Of a stretch of 64,000 nt of DNA, positions 9,390 through 17,702 are shown one piece after another; the first letter of the stretch is position 1, and each line of letters begins with the position of its first letter. A program made the position numbers and the translations under genes. The DNA is taken from assembly GCA_023460715.1 (NCBI GenBank), contig JAEWPH010000204.1:26324-90323 (forward strand). The letters run 5' to 3'. Under the pieces are notes generated by a model. That model was not told the origin of the DNA. It searched no databases and saw only the letters and a program-made list of their open reading frames with translations. The stretch comes from Pseudomonadota bacterium (GTDB lineage Bacteria; Pseudomonadota; Gammaproteobacteria; Burkholderiales; Burkholderiaceae_C).

Positions 9390-10064
9390 ATGCGGATCCT
9401 GCTGGTGGAAGACGATGTGGCATTGGCCGATGCGGTCTGCAGCTATCTGCGCGCCAAGGCCTTCGTGGTGGACACGGCCGACAGCGTGGCACGCGCGGGC
9501 GCGGCGCTGCACGCGGCGCAGTACGCCGCCGTGCTGCTCGACCTGCACCTGAGCGACGGCGACGGCCTGGCCCTGCTGCCGCAGGTGCGCCAGCTCAAGG
9601 AGCGTCCCATCGTCATCGTGCTCACCGCGCGCGACCAGGTCAGCGACCGCATCCGCGGCCTGGACGCCGGCGCCGACGACTACCTGGTCAAGCCCTACGA
9701 CCCCGGCGAACTGCTGGCGCGGCTGCGCGCCGTGGAGCGCCGGCGCAGCGCCACCCATGTGCCGCTGGTGGAACTGGGCGATCTGCAGATCGACCTGTCC
9801 CGCGAGCTGGTGCGCCGCAGCGGCGCGCCCATCGCCCTCACGCAGAAAGAATGGGCGCTGCTGCGCGTGATGGCCACGCGGCCCGACCGCATCCACACGC
9901 GCGAGAGCCTGCAGGACGCGCTCTACGGCTTCGACGACGAAGCCGACAGCAACACGCTGGAAGTGTTCATCAGCCGCCTGCGCCGCAAGCTGGGCCGCAA
10001 CCACATCCAGACGCTGCGCGGCCTGGGCTACCGCCTGGCCGACGGCGCCGGGGCCGAGGAATGA
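9390..10064 (+). CDS. OmpR-family response regulator (PmrA/QseB-like)
   Basis: A 224-residue two-component regulator. The receiver domain (1-115) has acidic pocket E7-D8-D9, phospho-acceptor D51 (LLDLHLSDGDG), the T in VLTARD and K in DDYLVKPYD. The winged-helix DNA-binding domain (about 125-220) ends in VFISRLRRKLG and LRGLGYRL. AGGGAG lies upstream of the ATG. The stop overlaps the kinase start by four bases (ATGA), so the pair is translationally coupled. It is divergent from PAP2-eptA, the probable targets. This target assignment is by analogy with PmrA control of eptA. Confidence 0.92.
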   Translation: MRILLVEDDVALADAVCSYLRAKAFVVDTADSVARAGAALHAAQYAAVLLDLHLSDGDGLALLPQVRQLKERPIVIVLTARDQVSDRIRGLDAGADDYLVKPYDPGELLARLRAVERRRSATHVPLVELGDLQIDLSRELVRRSGAPIALTQKEWALLRVMATRPDRIHTRESLQDALYGFDDEADSNTLEVFISRLRRKLGRNHIQTLRGLGYRLADGAGAEE

Positions 10065-11413
10065 GCGCCCTGCGCAGCCAGACGCTGGCCGGGCACCTGG
10101 CCCGCACGCTCATCCTGTGGGTGGGCGGGATCTGGATCGCGGGCATCCTGGCCGTGGGCTGGTACATGGGGCGCGAGATCGACTACAACTTCGACAACGA
10201 GCTGGTCGAGGTGTCGCACCGGCTCTTCGACATCGCGCTCGGCCAGATGGACGCCGTGCAGGCGCAGGGTGCAGCTGCCGAGCCGGTGCTGATTCCCGCG
10301 CCCAGCACCTTCGACGATGCCTTCGTGCCCTTCCAGATCGTGTCGCCCCGGGGCAAGGTACTGGCCCGCGCCACGGACACGCCGCCCGGCATCTTCGACG
10401 TGCCGGTGTCCGCCGGTTTCGCCGAAACGCAGGCCTGGCGCATCTACACCGTGCAGCATCCCACGCGCGGCCTGTACCTGCAGGTGGCCGATCCGCTGGA
10501 AGAGCGCAGCGACGCGGTCAACCGCACGCTGCTCGGCCTGATCGTGCCGCTCACCGCCCTGCTGCCGCTGATCGCCTTCATGCTGCTGCGCATCGCGCGC
10601 AGCGAACTGCGCGTGCTGGACGCCCTGTCGCAGGAGATCGGTCTGCGCGACGGCCAGCTGCTGCACCCCATCCGCATGCCCGACCTGCCGCGCGAACTGC
10701 AGTCCGTGAGCGACCACGTCAACCGCCTGCTCGAGCGCCTGGCGCAGGCCCTGGACGTGGAACGTGCGCTGGCGGCCAACGCCGCGCACGAACTGCGCAC
10801 GCCCCTGGCCGCCGCCCGGGTGCGCCTGCAGACCGCACTCGACCATGGCCTGCCGCGCGGCGAGGTCGAAGCGGCGCTGTCGGCCCTGCAACTGCTGGGG
10901 CAGCGCACCGAAAAGCTCCTGCAGCTCTCGCGTGCCGAGTCCAGCATGCCCTTCACGCGCGACCGGGTGGACCTGGTGCTGCTGGCCACCACGGTGGCGC
11001 AGGAGTTCTGGCAGGAAGAGCGCGCGGTGGACCGGCTCGACCTGGTCGGGCCCGACGACGTGGGCGACAGCAGCCCCGTGGCGCTGGGCGACTTCGACGC
11101 CCTCGCCATCGCCGTGCGCAACCTGGTCGAGAACGCCCTGCGCTATGCGCCCGAAGGCCCGGTGGAACTCATCGTGGGGCCCGGCTGCCGCATCGCCGTG
11201 CGCGACCACGGCCCCGGCGTACCGGCGCAGGACCTGCAGACGCTGCAGCAGCGCCATGTGCGCCACAGCACGCAGCGCGTCGGCTACGGGCTGGGCCTGT
11301 CCATCGTGTCGACCATCGCGCAAAAGCACGGCGCGGCGCTGGTGCTGGCATCGCCGCCGGCCGGGCAGGCGCAGGGCTTTGAAGCCTGCCTCACGCTGCA
11401 GGCTGCGCCCTGA
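10061..11413 (+). CDS. Sensor histidine kinase (PmrB/QseC-like)
   Basis: A 450-residue membrane kinase. Transmembrane helix 1 is about residues 15-35, a periplasmic sensor region of about 120 residues follows, then helix 2 at about 157-177 and a HAMP-like linker. The H-box holds H243 (NAAHELRTPLAAAR), the N-box is NLVENALRYAP, and the G boxes are DHGPGVP and GYGLGLSIVS. It is expected to phosphorylate the preceding regulator. The periplasmic part contains no obvious metal-binding ExxE pair, so the stimulus is unknown. Its start overlaps the regulator stop. Confidence 0.92.
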   Translation: MSALRSQTLAGHLARTLILWVGGIWIAGILAVGWYMGREIDYNFDNELVEVSHRLFDIALGQMDAVQAQGAAAEPVLIPAPSTFDDAFVPFQIVSPRGKVLARATDTPPGIFDVPVSAGFAETQAWRIYTVQHPTRGLYLQVADPLEERSDAVNRTLLGLIVPLTALLPLIAFMLLRIARSELRVLDALSQEIGLRDGQLLHPIRMPDLPRELQSVSDHVNRLLERLAQALDVERALAANAAHELRTPLAAARVRLQTALDHGLPRGEVEAALSALQLLGQRTEKLLQLSRAESSMPFTRDRVDLVLLATTVAQEFWQEERAVDRLDLVGPDDVGDSSPVALGDFDALAIAVRNLVENALRYAPEGPVELIVGPGCRIAVRDHGPGVPAQDLQTLQQRHVRHSTQRVGYGLGLSIVSTIAQKHGAALVLASPPAGQAQGFEACLTLQAAP

Positions 11414-11486
11414 CGGGCGGGCGTGACGGGGGCCTTGCGCTACGGGAAAGACGCAGGCGGCCAGAGCCTGAGTAACCAACCACTCC

Positions 11487-11540
11487 TTAATTGATAGCTG
11501 GATGCGCTTATCAAATAAGGGCTAGAGCCCATTTTCTTCT
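11487..11540 (+). repeat. Intergenic repeat family A, copy 1
   Basis: Contains TTGATAGCTGGATGCGCTTA followed by AAATAAGGGCTAGAGCCCAT and a T-rich end. It lies between the converging kinase and TetR genes. It shares the ATAGCTG..TGCGCTT block with the other copies near 17.5, 21.7, 37.7 (two), 45.1 and 62.6 kb. The internal inverted repeat may act as a terminator. Confidence 0.75.
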
Positions 11541-11588
11541 ATATCCCCCAGGAGGACCGGCCTTCGTCCCACTCCAGCCCCTGCGTCC

Positions 11589-12266
11589 TCACAAGCCCGC
11601 GGGCGCGCTGTCGCTGCGCAGCAGGCCCCACAGCATGCGCACCAGTTCGTCCTCGAAGACCGGCGTGCCCAGCAGCGGCGAGCCCTCCAGCGAGGCGCTG
11701 CGGATGGCACCCATCACCGCCCGCGTCGCCACGAACATCATCGCCGGCGTGGGCGCGCGCACCGTGGCGTCGCCCTCGTCCACCAGCCGGCTGAGCGCCA
11801 GCGCATTGCGTTCGGCCCCCTCGCGCAGCGCGGCGGTGATGCGGTCGTGGTGGTCGATGCGCCAGCCCAGCCGCACCATCGCCTTGCCCACGCGCGAGCG
11901 GCCCCCGGTGCCGAACGCGCCCACCAAGAGCCGCACCATGTCGCGCAGCACCTCGCGCACGTCCCGCCGCGCGGCCACGGCTTCGTCCAGCAGCTGCTGG
12001 ATCTGGCCCTGCACGCGTTCGCGTTCGCGCTCCACCATGGCCAGCAGGATGGACTCCTTGGACGGAAAGTACTGGTAGAGCGTACCGATGGAAAAGCCCG
12101 CCACCTGCGCAATGCGGTTGGTGGTGACGGCGGTCTCGCCATCCTTGTCCACAATCTGAGCAGTGGCCGTGAAAATGGCCTCGACGGTCTGCACCGCACG
12201 CTCCTGCGTAGGTTGGCGGCGAGCGCTGGCGCGGGCTGGGGCGGTGGCTGATTTCTTCATGGGCAT
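11589..12266 (-). CDS. TetR-family transcriptional regulator
   Basis: A 225-residue repressor. The TetR N-terminal DNA-binding domain is at about residues 22-68 (TQERAVQTVEAIFTATAQIV, then VTTNRIAQVAGFSIGTLYQYF). The C-terminal ligand domain is variable. It is divergent from the metal-dependent hydrolase gene, with a 100-base gap holding inverted TCTGA/TCAGA elements, so it probably represses that gene and itself. Start may be ATG 12266 or ATG 12260 (MKKSATAP). Confidence 0.88.
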   Translation of the reverse strand: MPMKKSATAPARASARRQPTQERAVQTVEAIFTATAQIVDKDGETAVTTNRIAQVAGFSIGTLYQYFPSKESILLAMVERERERVQGQIQQLLDEAVAARRDVREVLRDMVRLLVGAFGTGGRSRVGKAMVRLGWRIDHHDRITAALREGAERNALALSRLVDEGDATVRAPTPAMMFVATRAVMGAIRSASLEGSPLLGTPVFEDELVRMLWGLLRSDSAPAGL

Positions 12267-12311
12267 GGCGGAAAAATCTGAGCACGAGGCGAGTAGCGCC
12301 CTGCGGCCAAA

Positions 12312-12328
12312 TCTGAATAATGCTCAGA
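12312..12328. promoter_or_regulatory. Candidate TetR operator
   Basis: TCTGAATAATGCTCAGA is an inverted repeat with TCTGA/TCAGA arms. A related TCTGAGCA lies at 12277-12284 and is the exact reverse complement of TGCTCAGA inside this site. It is located between the divergent TetR and hydrolase genes. Confidence 0.45.
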
Positions 12329-12366
12329 AACAGGCGGCACCGCAAGCCGCCGCCAGGAGACCGCCC

Positions 12367-13275
12367 ATGACCGCATCCGCATCCGCATCCGCCCCATCCC
12401 GCCCGACCCTGCCACCGGCCGCCACGCGCCCGCTGCCGATACGCAAGCTCGGGGTGGACCTGCGCCAGGGCTTTGCACGCCACTGGCACGGCGGCGACGC
12501 CTTCCGCACCCAGTTCTTCAATGCGCTGTCGATGAGCTTTCCCGTGGGCGAGCAGTTCTTCATGGACGCGGTGCGCCAGGCGGTGCCGCTGCTGCCGCAG
12601 GGCCCCGAGCACGCCCCCCTGCGCGCGGCGCTGGACGAGGCGCTGCGCGGCTTCATCGGCCAGGAGGCCACGCATCGCCACATCCATGCGCAGTACAACG
12701 CCCACCTGGAGCAGCAGGGCCTGGACAACCGTTGGCAGCACTGGGCCCGCGCGCGCATCGCGCTGCTGCAGCGCAGGGCGCCGGACCCGCGCCACGCCCT
12801 GGCCATCACCGCCGCCTACGAGCACTACACCGCCCTGCTGGCCGATGGCACGCTGCGCTACCCGCGCTGGCTGGACGGCGCCGATCCGGTGATGCAGACG
12901 GTCTGGCGCTGGCACGCCGCCGAAGAGACGGAGCACCGCAGCGTAGCCTTCGACCTGTACCGCGCCATCGGCGGCGACGAGCGCTGGCGCAAGCGCTGGT
13001 TCGTCTACATCAGCCTGGTGTTCATCCGGGACGCCCTGCGCCAGACCGTGCTCAACCTGTGGCGTGACGGCACCCTGTGGCGCCCCTCGACCTGGTGGAA
13101 CGGGCTGCGCCTGTTCTGGGGGCCGGACGGGCTGGTGTGGCGCTGTGTGCCGGCCGCGCTGCGCTACCTGCGCAGCGACTTCCATCCCGAGCGGCACGTG
13201 CAGACGCCGGACGCCACCGCTCTGGCCGCCGACTGGCTGGCGGCGAACGCCGGGCAGTTCCGGGTCGTGCGCTGA
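12367..13275 (+). CDS. Metal-dependent hydrolase family protein (PF10118-like)
   Basis: A 302-residue protein resembling the Metal_hydrol (COG3687) family, predicted di-iron/metal proteins with a ferritin-like helical fold. Candidate ligands are in FPVGEQFFMD, GFIGQEATHRHIH, AYEHYTA and WHAAEETEHRSVAFD, i.e. repeated E/ExxH motifs. Its substrate is unknown. It is divergent from a TetR regulator, an arrangement common for this family. ATG 12367 follows GGAGACCGCCC. An in-frame upstream start would overlap the TetR promoter region. Confidence 0.8.
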   Translation: MTASASASAPSRPTLPPAATRPLPIRKLGVDLRQGFARHWHGGDAFRTQFFNALSMSFPVGEQFFMDAVRQAVPLLPQGPEHAPLRAALDEALRGFIGQEATHRHIHAQYNAHLEQQGLDNRWQHWARARIALLQRRAPDPRHALAITAAYEHYTALLADGTLRYPRWLDGADPVMQTVWRWHAAEETEHRSVAFDLYRAIGGDERWRKRWFVYISLVFIRDALRQTVLNLWRDGTLWRPSTWWNGLRLFWGPDGLVWRCVPAALRYLRSDFHPERHVQTPDATALAADWLAANAGQFRVVR

Positions 13276-13391
13276 CGGGAGCTGTGCCGCGAAGGCCGGC
13301 CGGCACGCGCGCATAACGGCGGCCGGCATCCCGCCGGGTGCGCCATCCCATAATCTGTCCACCCTGCATCCGCACGGGAGGAACCCACCGC

Positions 13392-13877
13392 ATGGCACGC
13401 CCTGGCGACACCTCTGCCCCCTGCTCCATCCAGGCCAGGCACTCCGCGCACCCGCGCACCACGGCCCTGGCGCGGGGACTGACGGCCGCGCTGTGCGCCG
13501 CGGCGCTGGCGGGCTGCGACGACCCGGCGCCGGCTCCGCCCGATCCGGCCCAGAGCGAAGCGGCCGTCGCGCTGCGGGACGCCCCGGCGGCACGTGTTTT
13601 CGAAGGAGAACTCGGCGGGTCGCGCGTGGCGCTGCTGGTCCACGACTGCACGCTCTACCAGTTCGAGCGCCAGGCCGGCGGCGGCGTGCAGTGGCAGCGC
13701 ATCCTGGCGCCCGAGCCCTACCCGCTCTGGACGAGCTGCGTGCGCCAGTCCATCGCCGTTGAGAAGGGCACACTCATCGTCGAACTGGGGCGCATGGCCT
13801 TCGGTGCGGGAGGTTGCTGCGCCACGGGCGGCACCTACCGCTCCAAGGACGGCCGCAGCTGGAAGAAGTCCTCCTGA
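13392..13877 (+). CDS. Small predicted lipoprotein of unknown function
   Basis: A 161-residue protein with an Arg-rich n-region, a hydrophobic stretch and a lipobox-like ALAGC (Cys at about 42), suggesting a lipoprotein. The mature part has several cysteines, including CCATGG near the C-terminus. GGGAGG precedes ATG 13392, which is preferred over an upstream ATG at 13338. No family was recognised. It lies alone between the hydrolase and the converging EamA gene. Confidence 0.7.
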   Translation: MARPGDTSAPCSIQARHSAHPRTTALARGLTAALCAAALAGCDDPAPAPPDPAQSEAAVALRDAPAARVFEGELGGSRVALLVHDCTLYQFERQAGGGVQWQRILAPEPYPLWTSCVRQSIAVEKGTLIVELGRMAFGAGGCCATGGTYRSKDGRSWKKSS

Positions 13878-13931
13878 TGCCCGCGCCGGTGGGCCGGCCG
13901 CGGGTGCCGGGCCGCAGCGCGGGCGCGTCGT

Positions 13932-14849
13932 TCAGCGGTGGGCCTTGATGGAGGCGAGGATGCCCAGAGTGAACAACACGCACGCCGCCCACTGCGCCGG
14001 CGTGGGCCAGCGGCCGTCCCAGGCGAAGGTGTAGAGCAGCGCGAACAGCGTCTCGCTCACGATCAGCTGGCCGCACAGGCTGGCGGACAGGCGCTGGCTC
14101 GCCACGTTCCACAGGATCGTCGCCACCCAGCTCGATCCCACACCGATCGCCAGGCATACGAGCACGAAGCGGCCCACGCCGGGCTGCGCCGCCAGCGAGG
14201 CCACGCCCGAGCCCGCCGCCAGCCACAGCACCAACCCGCCCAGACCGGTGGCAATGCCCAGCCAGTTGGCCCAGTCCGTGGCCCGCACCTCCGGATGGCG
14301 CTTGAGCCAGGCCGAGTTGAGCAGGGCAAACGCCGTCCAGAACACCAAGGCCACCAGCGCGATGCCGATCCCGCGCCAGTAGACGGCAGCACGGGCCGCG
14401 CCGCCGGCACCTGCGGCCGCCTCGCTGGCGCCGTGCGGCACGTCCGCCATGAGCACCAGCCCGGCCATAGTCAGCACCAGGCCGGGCAACAGCGCCGCCC
14501 AGCGCACGCCTTGCGGCTTGCCCAGCAGGACGACCCACAGCGGAATGGTGCCGATGATGAGCGCCGGCAGTTCGGCGCCGGCGTCCCGGATGGCCAGCAC
14601 CAGCAGCAGGTAGTAGCCCGTGAAGCCGAGGATGGACAACCCCGCCGCCGCGCCCGCCTGTCGCCAGGTGGGCCAGCGCGGGGTGCCGCGCAGGCCCCAG
14701 ACCATCATGCCCACGGCCATGGCGCCATAGGCGATGAAGCGCCCGGCCGTCAGGTCGGACGAGGCGAAGCCATGCGCCACGTGCGGCGCCACGAACACCA
14801 GCCCCCAGAGTGCGCCTGCCGCCAGCCCGGCCAGAATGCCGGTCAGCAT
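13932..14849 (-). CDS. EamA/DMT-family transporter
   Basis: A 305-residue inner-membrane protein with about ten hydrophobic helices in two EamA repeats (first from MLTGILAGLAAGALWGLVF, second from about residue 150). Members export metabolites or amino acids, but the substrate cannot be read from the sequence. It ends 50 bases from the small lipoprotein gene (convergent). The next gene on its downstream-start side is an SDR in the same direction. Confidence 0.85.
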   Translation of the reverse strand: MLTGILAGLAAGALWGLVFVAPHVAHGFASSDLTAGRFIAYGAMAVGMMVWGLRGTPRWPTWRQAGAAAGLSILGFTGYYLLLVLAIRDAGAELPALIIGTIPLWVVLLGKPQGVRWAALLPGLVLTMAGLVLMADVPHGASEAAAGAGGAARAAVYWRGIGIALVALVFWTAFALLNSAWLKRHPEVRATDWANWLGIATGLGGLVLWLAAGSGVASLAAQPGVGRFVLVCLAIGVGSSWVATILWNVASQRLSASLCGQLIVSETLFALLYTFAWDGRWPTPAQWAACVLFTLGILASIKAHR

Positions 14850-14900
14850 GCGCCCGCGCCGTTCATGCCGCCGGGCGCGCCACGGAAGCTACGGCGGCGC

Positions 14901-15683
14901 TCACACGCCAAAGCCGTCGTCCGCGGCGATCACCGCGCCGTTCACGAAATGGCTCTGGTCGCTGGCCAGCATGACGAGGAGCGCGTCCAGGTCCTGCGGC
15001 TGGCCCACGCGCTTGCGCGGCAGCATGTCCACCAGCTTGCGGCCCTGTTCGGTCTGCCAGTGGTGGTGGTTGATCTCGGTGTCGATATAGCCGGGGCAGA
15101 TGGCGTTCACGTTGATGCCGAAGCGCCCCCATTCCAGCGCCATGGCGCGGGTCATCTGCACCACGGCGGCCTTGCTCATGCAGTAGGCCCCGATCTGCGG
15201 CAGCACTTTCAGCCCGGCCATGGACGCGATGTTGATGATGCGCCCGCCGGTGAAGCTCCCCGGCGCCGCCCCGCGAGACCGGGCGAGCATGCGCTTGCCC
15301 ACCTCCTGCGCCACGAAGAAGGCGCCGCGCACGTTGGTGTCGAAGATGTAGTCGTAGTCCTCGGGCGTCACGTCCTGGATGCGCTGGCTGGTGGACACAC
15401 CGGAGTTGTTGACCAGGATGTCGATGGAGCCCATCTTGGTCTCGGCATGGGCCACGGCCGCCTTGATGGAGTCGTGGTCGGTGACGTCCAGCTCCACCAC
15501 GTGGGCGTCGCCGCCCTCGCCTTCGATGCGGGCCCGCAGCTCCTTGAGCCGCTCCAGGCGCCGGCTCGCCAGAACCACGCCGGCGCCTGCGCGGGCCAGC
15601 GTGCGCGCGAACTGCGCGCCCAGGCCGCTGGACGCGCCCGTGACCAAAGCTACGCGGCCGGACAAGTCGATGGTGTAGGCCAT
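14901..15683 (-). CDS. Short-chain dehydrogenase/reductase (SDR)
   Basis: A 260-residue classical SDR. It has the cofactor motif TGASSGLGAQFA (about residues 15-26), D-rich VVELDVTD, NNSG (about 90), the active-site Ser in NIASMAG, the Y-x3-K pair in AYCMSKAAV and the PGYIDTE loop. It is divergent from the ETF-QO gene, and a perfect palindrome lies in the shared promoter region, so the two may be co-regulated in fatty-acid or branched-chain acyl oxidation. Substrate unknown. ATG 15683 is the family-typical start (MAYTIDLSGRVALVTG). Confidence 0.9.
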   Translation of the reverse strand: MAYTIDLSGRVALVTGASSGLGAQFARTLARAGAGVVLASRRLERLKELRARIEGEGGDAHVVELDVTDHDSIKAAVAHAETKMGSIDILVNNSGVSTSQRIQDVTPEDYDYIFDTNVRGAFFVAQEVGKRMLARSRGAAPGSFTGGRIINIASMAGLKVLPQIGAYCMSKAAVVQMTRAMALEWGRFGINVNAICPGYIDTEINHHHWQTEQGRKLVDMLPRKRVGQPQDLDALLVMLASDQSHFVNGAVIAADDGFGV

Positions 15684-15705
15684 GGCGAAGTCTCTCCACA
15701 AAATA

Positions 15706-15717
15706 GAACGATCGTTC
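15706..15717. promoter_or_regulatory. Perfect palindromic operator between SDR and ETF-QO genes
   Basis: GAACGATCGTTC is a perfect 12-base palindrome with AT-rich flanks. It lies 22 bases from the SDR start and about 100 bases before the ETF-QO start. This architecture fits a TetR-family regulator of acyl-CoA catabolism, but the regulator is not in this window next to it. Confidence 0.5.
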
Positions 15718-15818
15718 GATTGTTGCGATTCCATGCATACAATCGGTCGCGGGCCGGACAGCCGCACAGTGAGCGGCCCGGCCACAATCACCATTATCAA
15801 ATGACGAGAGACCACCCC

Positions 15819-17525
15819 ATGACGAAAGACGAAATCCTCGCCCAGTACGGCCCGCGCGAAGCCATGGAATACGACGTGGTTGTCGTCGGCGGCGGCCCCG
15901 GCGGGCTGGCTACCGCCATCCGGCTCAAGCAGATGGCGGCCGAGAACGGCCAGGACGTGTCGGTCGTGGTGCTGGAAAAGGGCTCCGAGCCCGGCGCGCA
16001 CATCCTGTCGGGCGCCATCATGGACCCGAAGGCGCTGACCGAACTGATCCCCGACTGGAAGGCCAAGGGCGCGCCGCTCAACCAGCCGGTGACCGACGAC
16101 GCCATGATCTTCCTGGGCGAGAAATCGTCCTGGCGCACGCCCAACTTCGTGCTGCCCGAGTGCTTCCAGAACCACGGCAACTACATCGTCAGCCTGGGCA
16201 ACGTGGTGCGCTGGCTGGCGCAGCAGGCAGAAGAGCTGGGCGTGGAGATCTTCCCCGGCTTCCCCGCTGCCGAAGTGCTCTACAACGAGGACGGCTCCGT
16301 CAAAGGCGTGGCCACCGGCAACATGGGCGTGGGCAAGGATGGCGAGCCCACCGGCGAATTCCAGCTGGGCATGGAACTGCACGCCAAGTACACCATCTTT
16401 GCCGAGGGCGCACGCGGCCACCTGGGCAAGCAGCTCATCGCCCGCTACAAGCTCGACGAGGGCCGTGACCCGCAGACCTATGGCATCGGTGTGAAGGAGC
16501 TGTGGGAAGTCGATCCCAAGGTGCACCAGCCCGGCTTCGTGATGCACACCGCCGGCTGGCCCATGAACGCCGACACCTACGGCGGGGCCTTCCTCTACCA
16601 CGCGGAGGACAACAAGGTCACCCTGGGCTTCATCACCGGCCTGGACTATTCCAACCCCTACCTGAGCCCCTTCGAGGAGTTCCAGCGCTGGAAGACCCAT
16701 CCCAACATCCGCTACTACCTGGAAGGCGACGAGGCCAAGGGCATCAAGCCGGCCAAGCGCATCGGCTACGGCGCCCGCGCCATCACGGCCGGCGGGCTGA
16801 TGTCGCTGCCGAAGTTCATCTTCCCCGGCGGCGCACTGGTGGGCTGCGATGCAGGCTTCTTGAACGTGAGCCGCATCAAGGGCAGCCACGCCGCCATCAA
16901 GACCGGCATGCTGGCCGCCGAGGCGGCCTACGAGGCCATCGTGGGCGGCCGCCAGCACGACGAACTGGCCGCCTATCCAAAGGCCTTCGAAAGCAGCTGG
17001 CTGCATGCCGAGCTGAACAAGGCGCGCAACTTCAAGGCCTGGTTCAAGAAGGGCCTGTTCACCGCCACGGTGATGAACGGCATCGAGCAGTTCGTGCTCC
17101 AGGGCCACATTCCCTGGACACTGCACCGCGACAAGCCGGACCACGCCTACCTCAAGCCCGCGGCCGAGTGCAAGCCCATCGCCTATCCCAAGCCCGATGG
17201 CAAGCTGACTTTCGACCGGCTCTCCAGCGTGTTCATCAGCAACACCAACCACGCCGAAGACCAGCCCTCGCACCTGACGCTCAAGGACGCGAGCGTGCCG
17301 GTCAACATCAACCTGGCGAAGTACGCGGGCCCGGAGGCGCGCTACTGCCCCGCAGGCGTGTACGAGTTCGTTCCCGACGAGGCCCAGGGCGGCAATGCGC
17401 AGCGTCTGCAGATCAACGCGCAGAACTGCGTGCACTGCAAGACCTGCGACATCAAGGACCCGACGCAGAACATCGTCTGGGTCACGCCGGAAGGCGGCGG
17501 CGGGCCCAACTACTCGGGCATGTGA
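15819..17525 (+). CDS. Electron transfer flavoprotein-ubiquinone oxidoreductase (ETF-QO)
   Basis: A 568-residue inner-membrane-associated flavoprotein that passes electrons from ETF (reduced by acyl-CoA dehydrogenases) to ubiquinone. The FAD-binding VVVVGGGPGGLATAIR is at about residues 15-30. SGAIMDPKAL, the FVMHTAGWPM and GALVGCDAGFLN blocks are all present. The C-terminal 4Fe-4S ligands are in YCPAGVYEF and NCVHCKTCDIKDP. The start ATG 15819 is preceded by GAGAG. An ATG at 15801 is in frame but lacks a ribosome-binding site. Confidence 0.95.
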   Translation: MTKDEILAQYGPREAMEYDVVVVGGGPGGLATAIRLKQMAAENGQDVSVVVLEKGSEPGAHILSGAIMDPKALTELIPDWKAKGAPLNQPVTDDAMIFLGEKSSWRTPNFVLPECFQNHGNYIVSLGNVVRWLAQQAEELGVEIFPGFPAAEVLYNEDGSVKGVATGNMGVGKDGEPTGEFQLGMELHAKYTIFAEGARGHLGKQLIARYKLDEGRDPQTYGIGVKELWEVDPKVHQPGFVMHTAGWPMNADTYGGAFLYHAEDNKVTLGFITGLDYSNPYLSPFEEFQRWKTHPNIRYYLEGDEAKGIKPAKRIGYGARAITAGGLMSLPKFIFPGGALVGCDAGFLNVSRIKGSHAAIKTGMLAAEAAYEAIVGGRQHDELAAYPKAFESSWLHAELNKARNFKAWFKKGLFTATVMNGIEQFVLQGHIPWTLHRDKPDHAYLKPAAECKPIAYPKPDGKLTFDRLSSVFISNTNHAEDQPSHLTLKDASVPVNINLAKYAGPEARYCPAGVYEFVPDEAQGGNAQRLQINAQNCVHCKTCDIKDPTQNIVWVTPEGGGGPNYSGM

Positions 17526-17532
17526 CGCTATA

Positions 17533-17588
17533 AATAATATAGCTACTTGCGCTTGAAGGGCCTGCACTGCAGGCCCTTTTTTCTTGGA
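17533..17588 (+). repeat. Intergenic repeat family A, copy 2
   Basis: Begins with AATATAGCTACTTGCGCTTG, the same head block as the other copies, but the distal half is replaced by a strong GC hairpin and T-run. It starts 8 bases after the ETF-QO stop and doubles as that gene's terminator. Confidence 0.75.
17558..17582 (+). terminator. Rho-independent terminator of the ETF-QO gene
   Basis: Stem GGGCCTG / CAGGCCC with a CACTG loop, followed by six T. It lies about 33 bases after the stop codon, inside repeat copy 2. Confidence 0.85.
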
Positions 17589-17702
17589 ACCCCGGCGTGC
17601 GCCCCGTCCGACAGGCGGCGCGCACCCACACCTACGGCGCCGCCTGGGTGCGCACGCGAGACTCCGGTGCTGACGCCGCATTGCGCACCCAGGAGATTTC
17701 GC

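Noticed and set aside
8484-10004. 506-residue frame for the PAP2 gene
   Set aside because: Residues before ATG 9200 are antisense to the response regulator; the PAP2 family N-terminus begins at 9200.
13938-15818. N-terminal extension of the ETF-QO frame
   Set aside because: Continuous open frame upstream of ATG 15819 covers the antisense of the EamA and SDR genes and is His/Arg/Gly-rich, so it is not translated.
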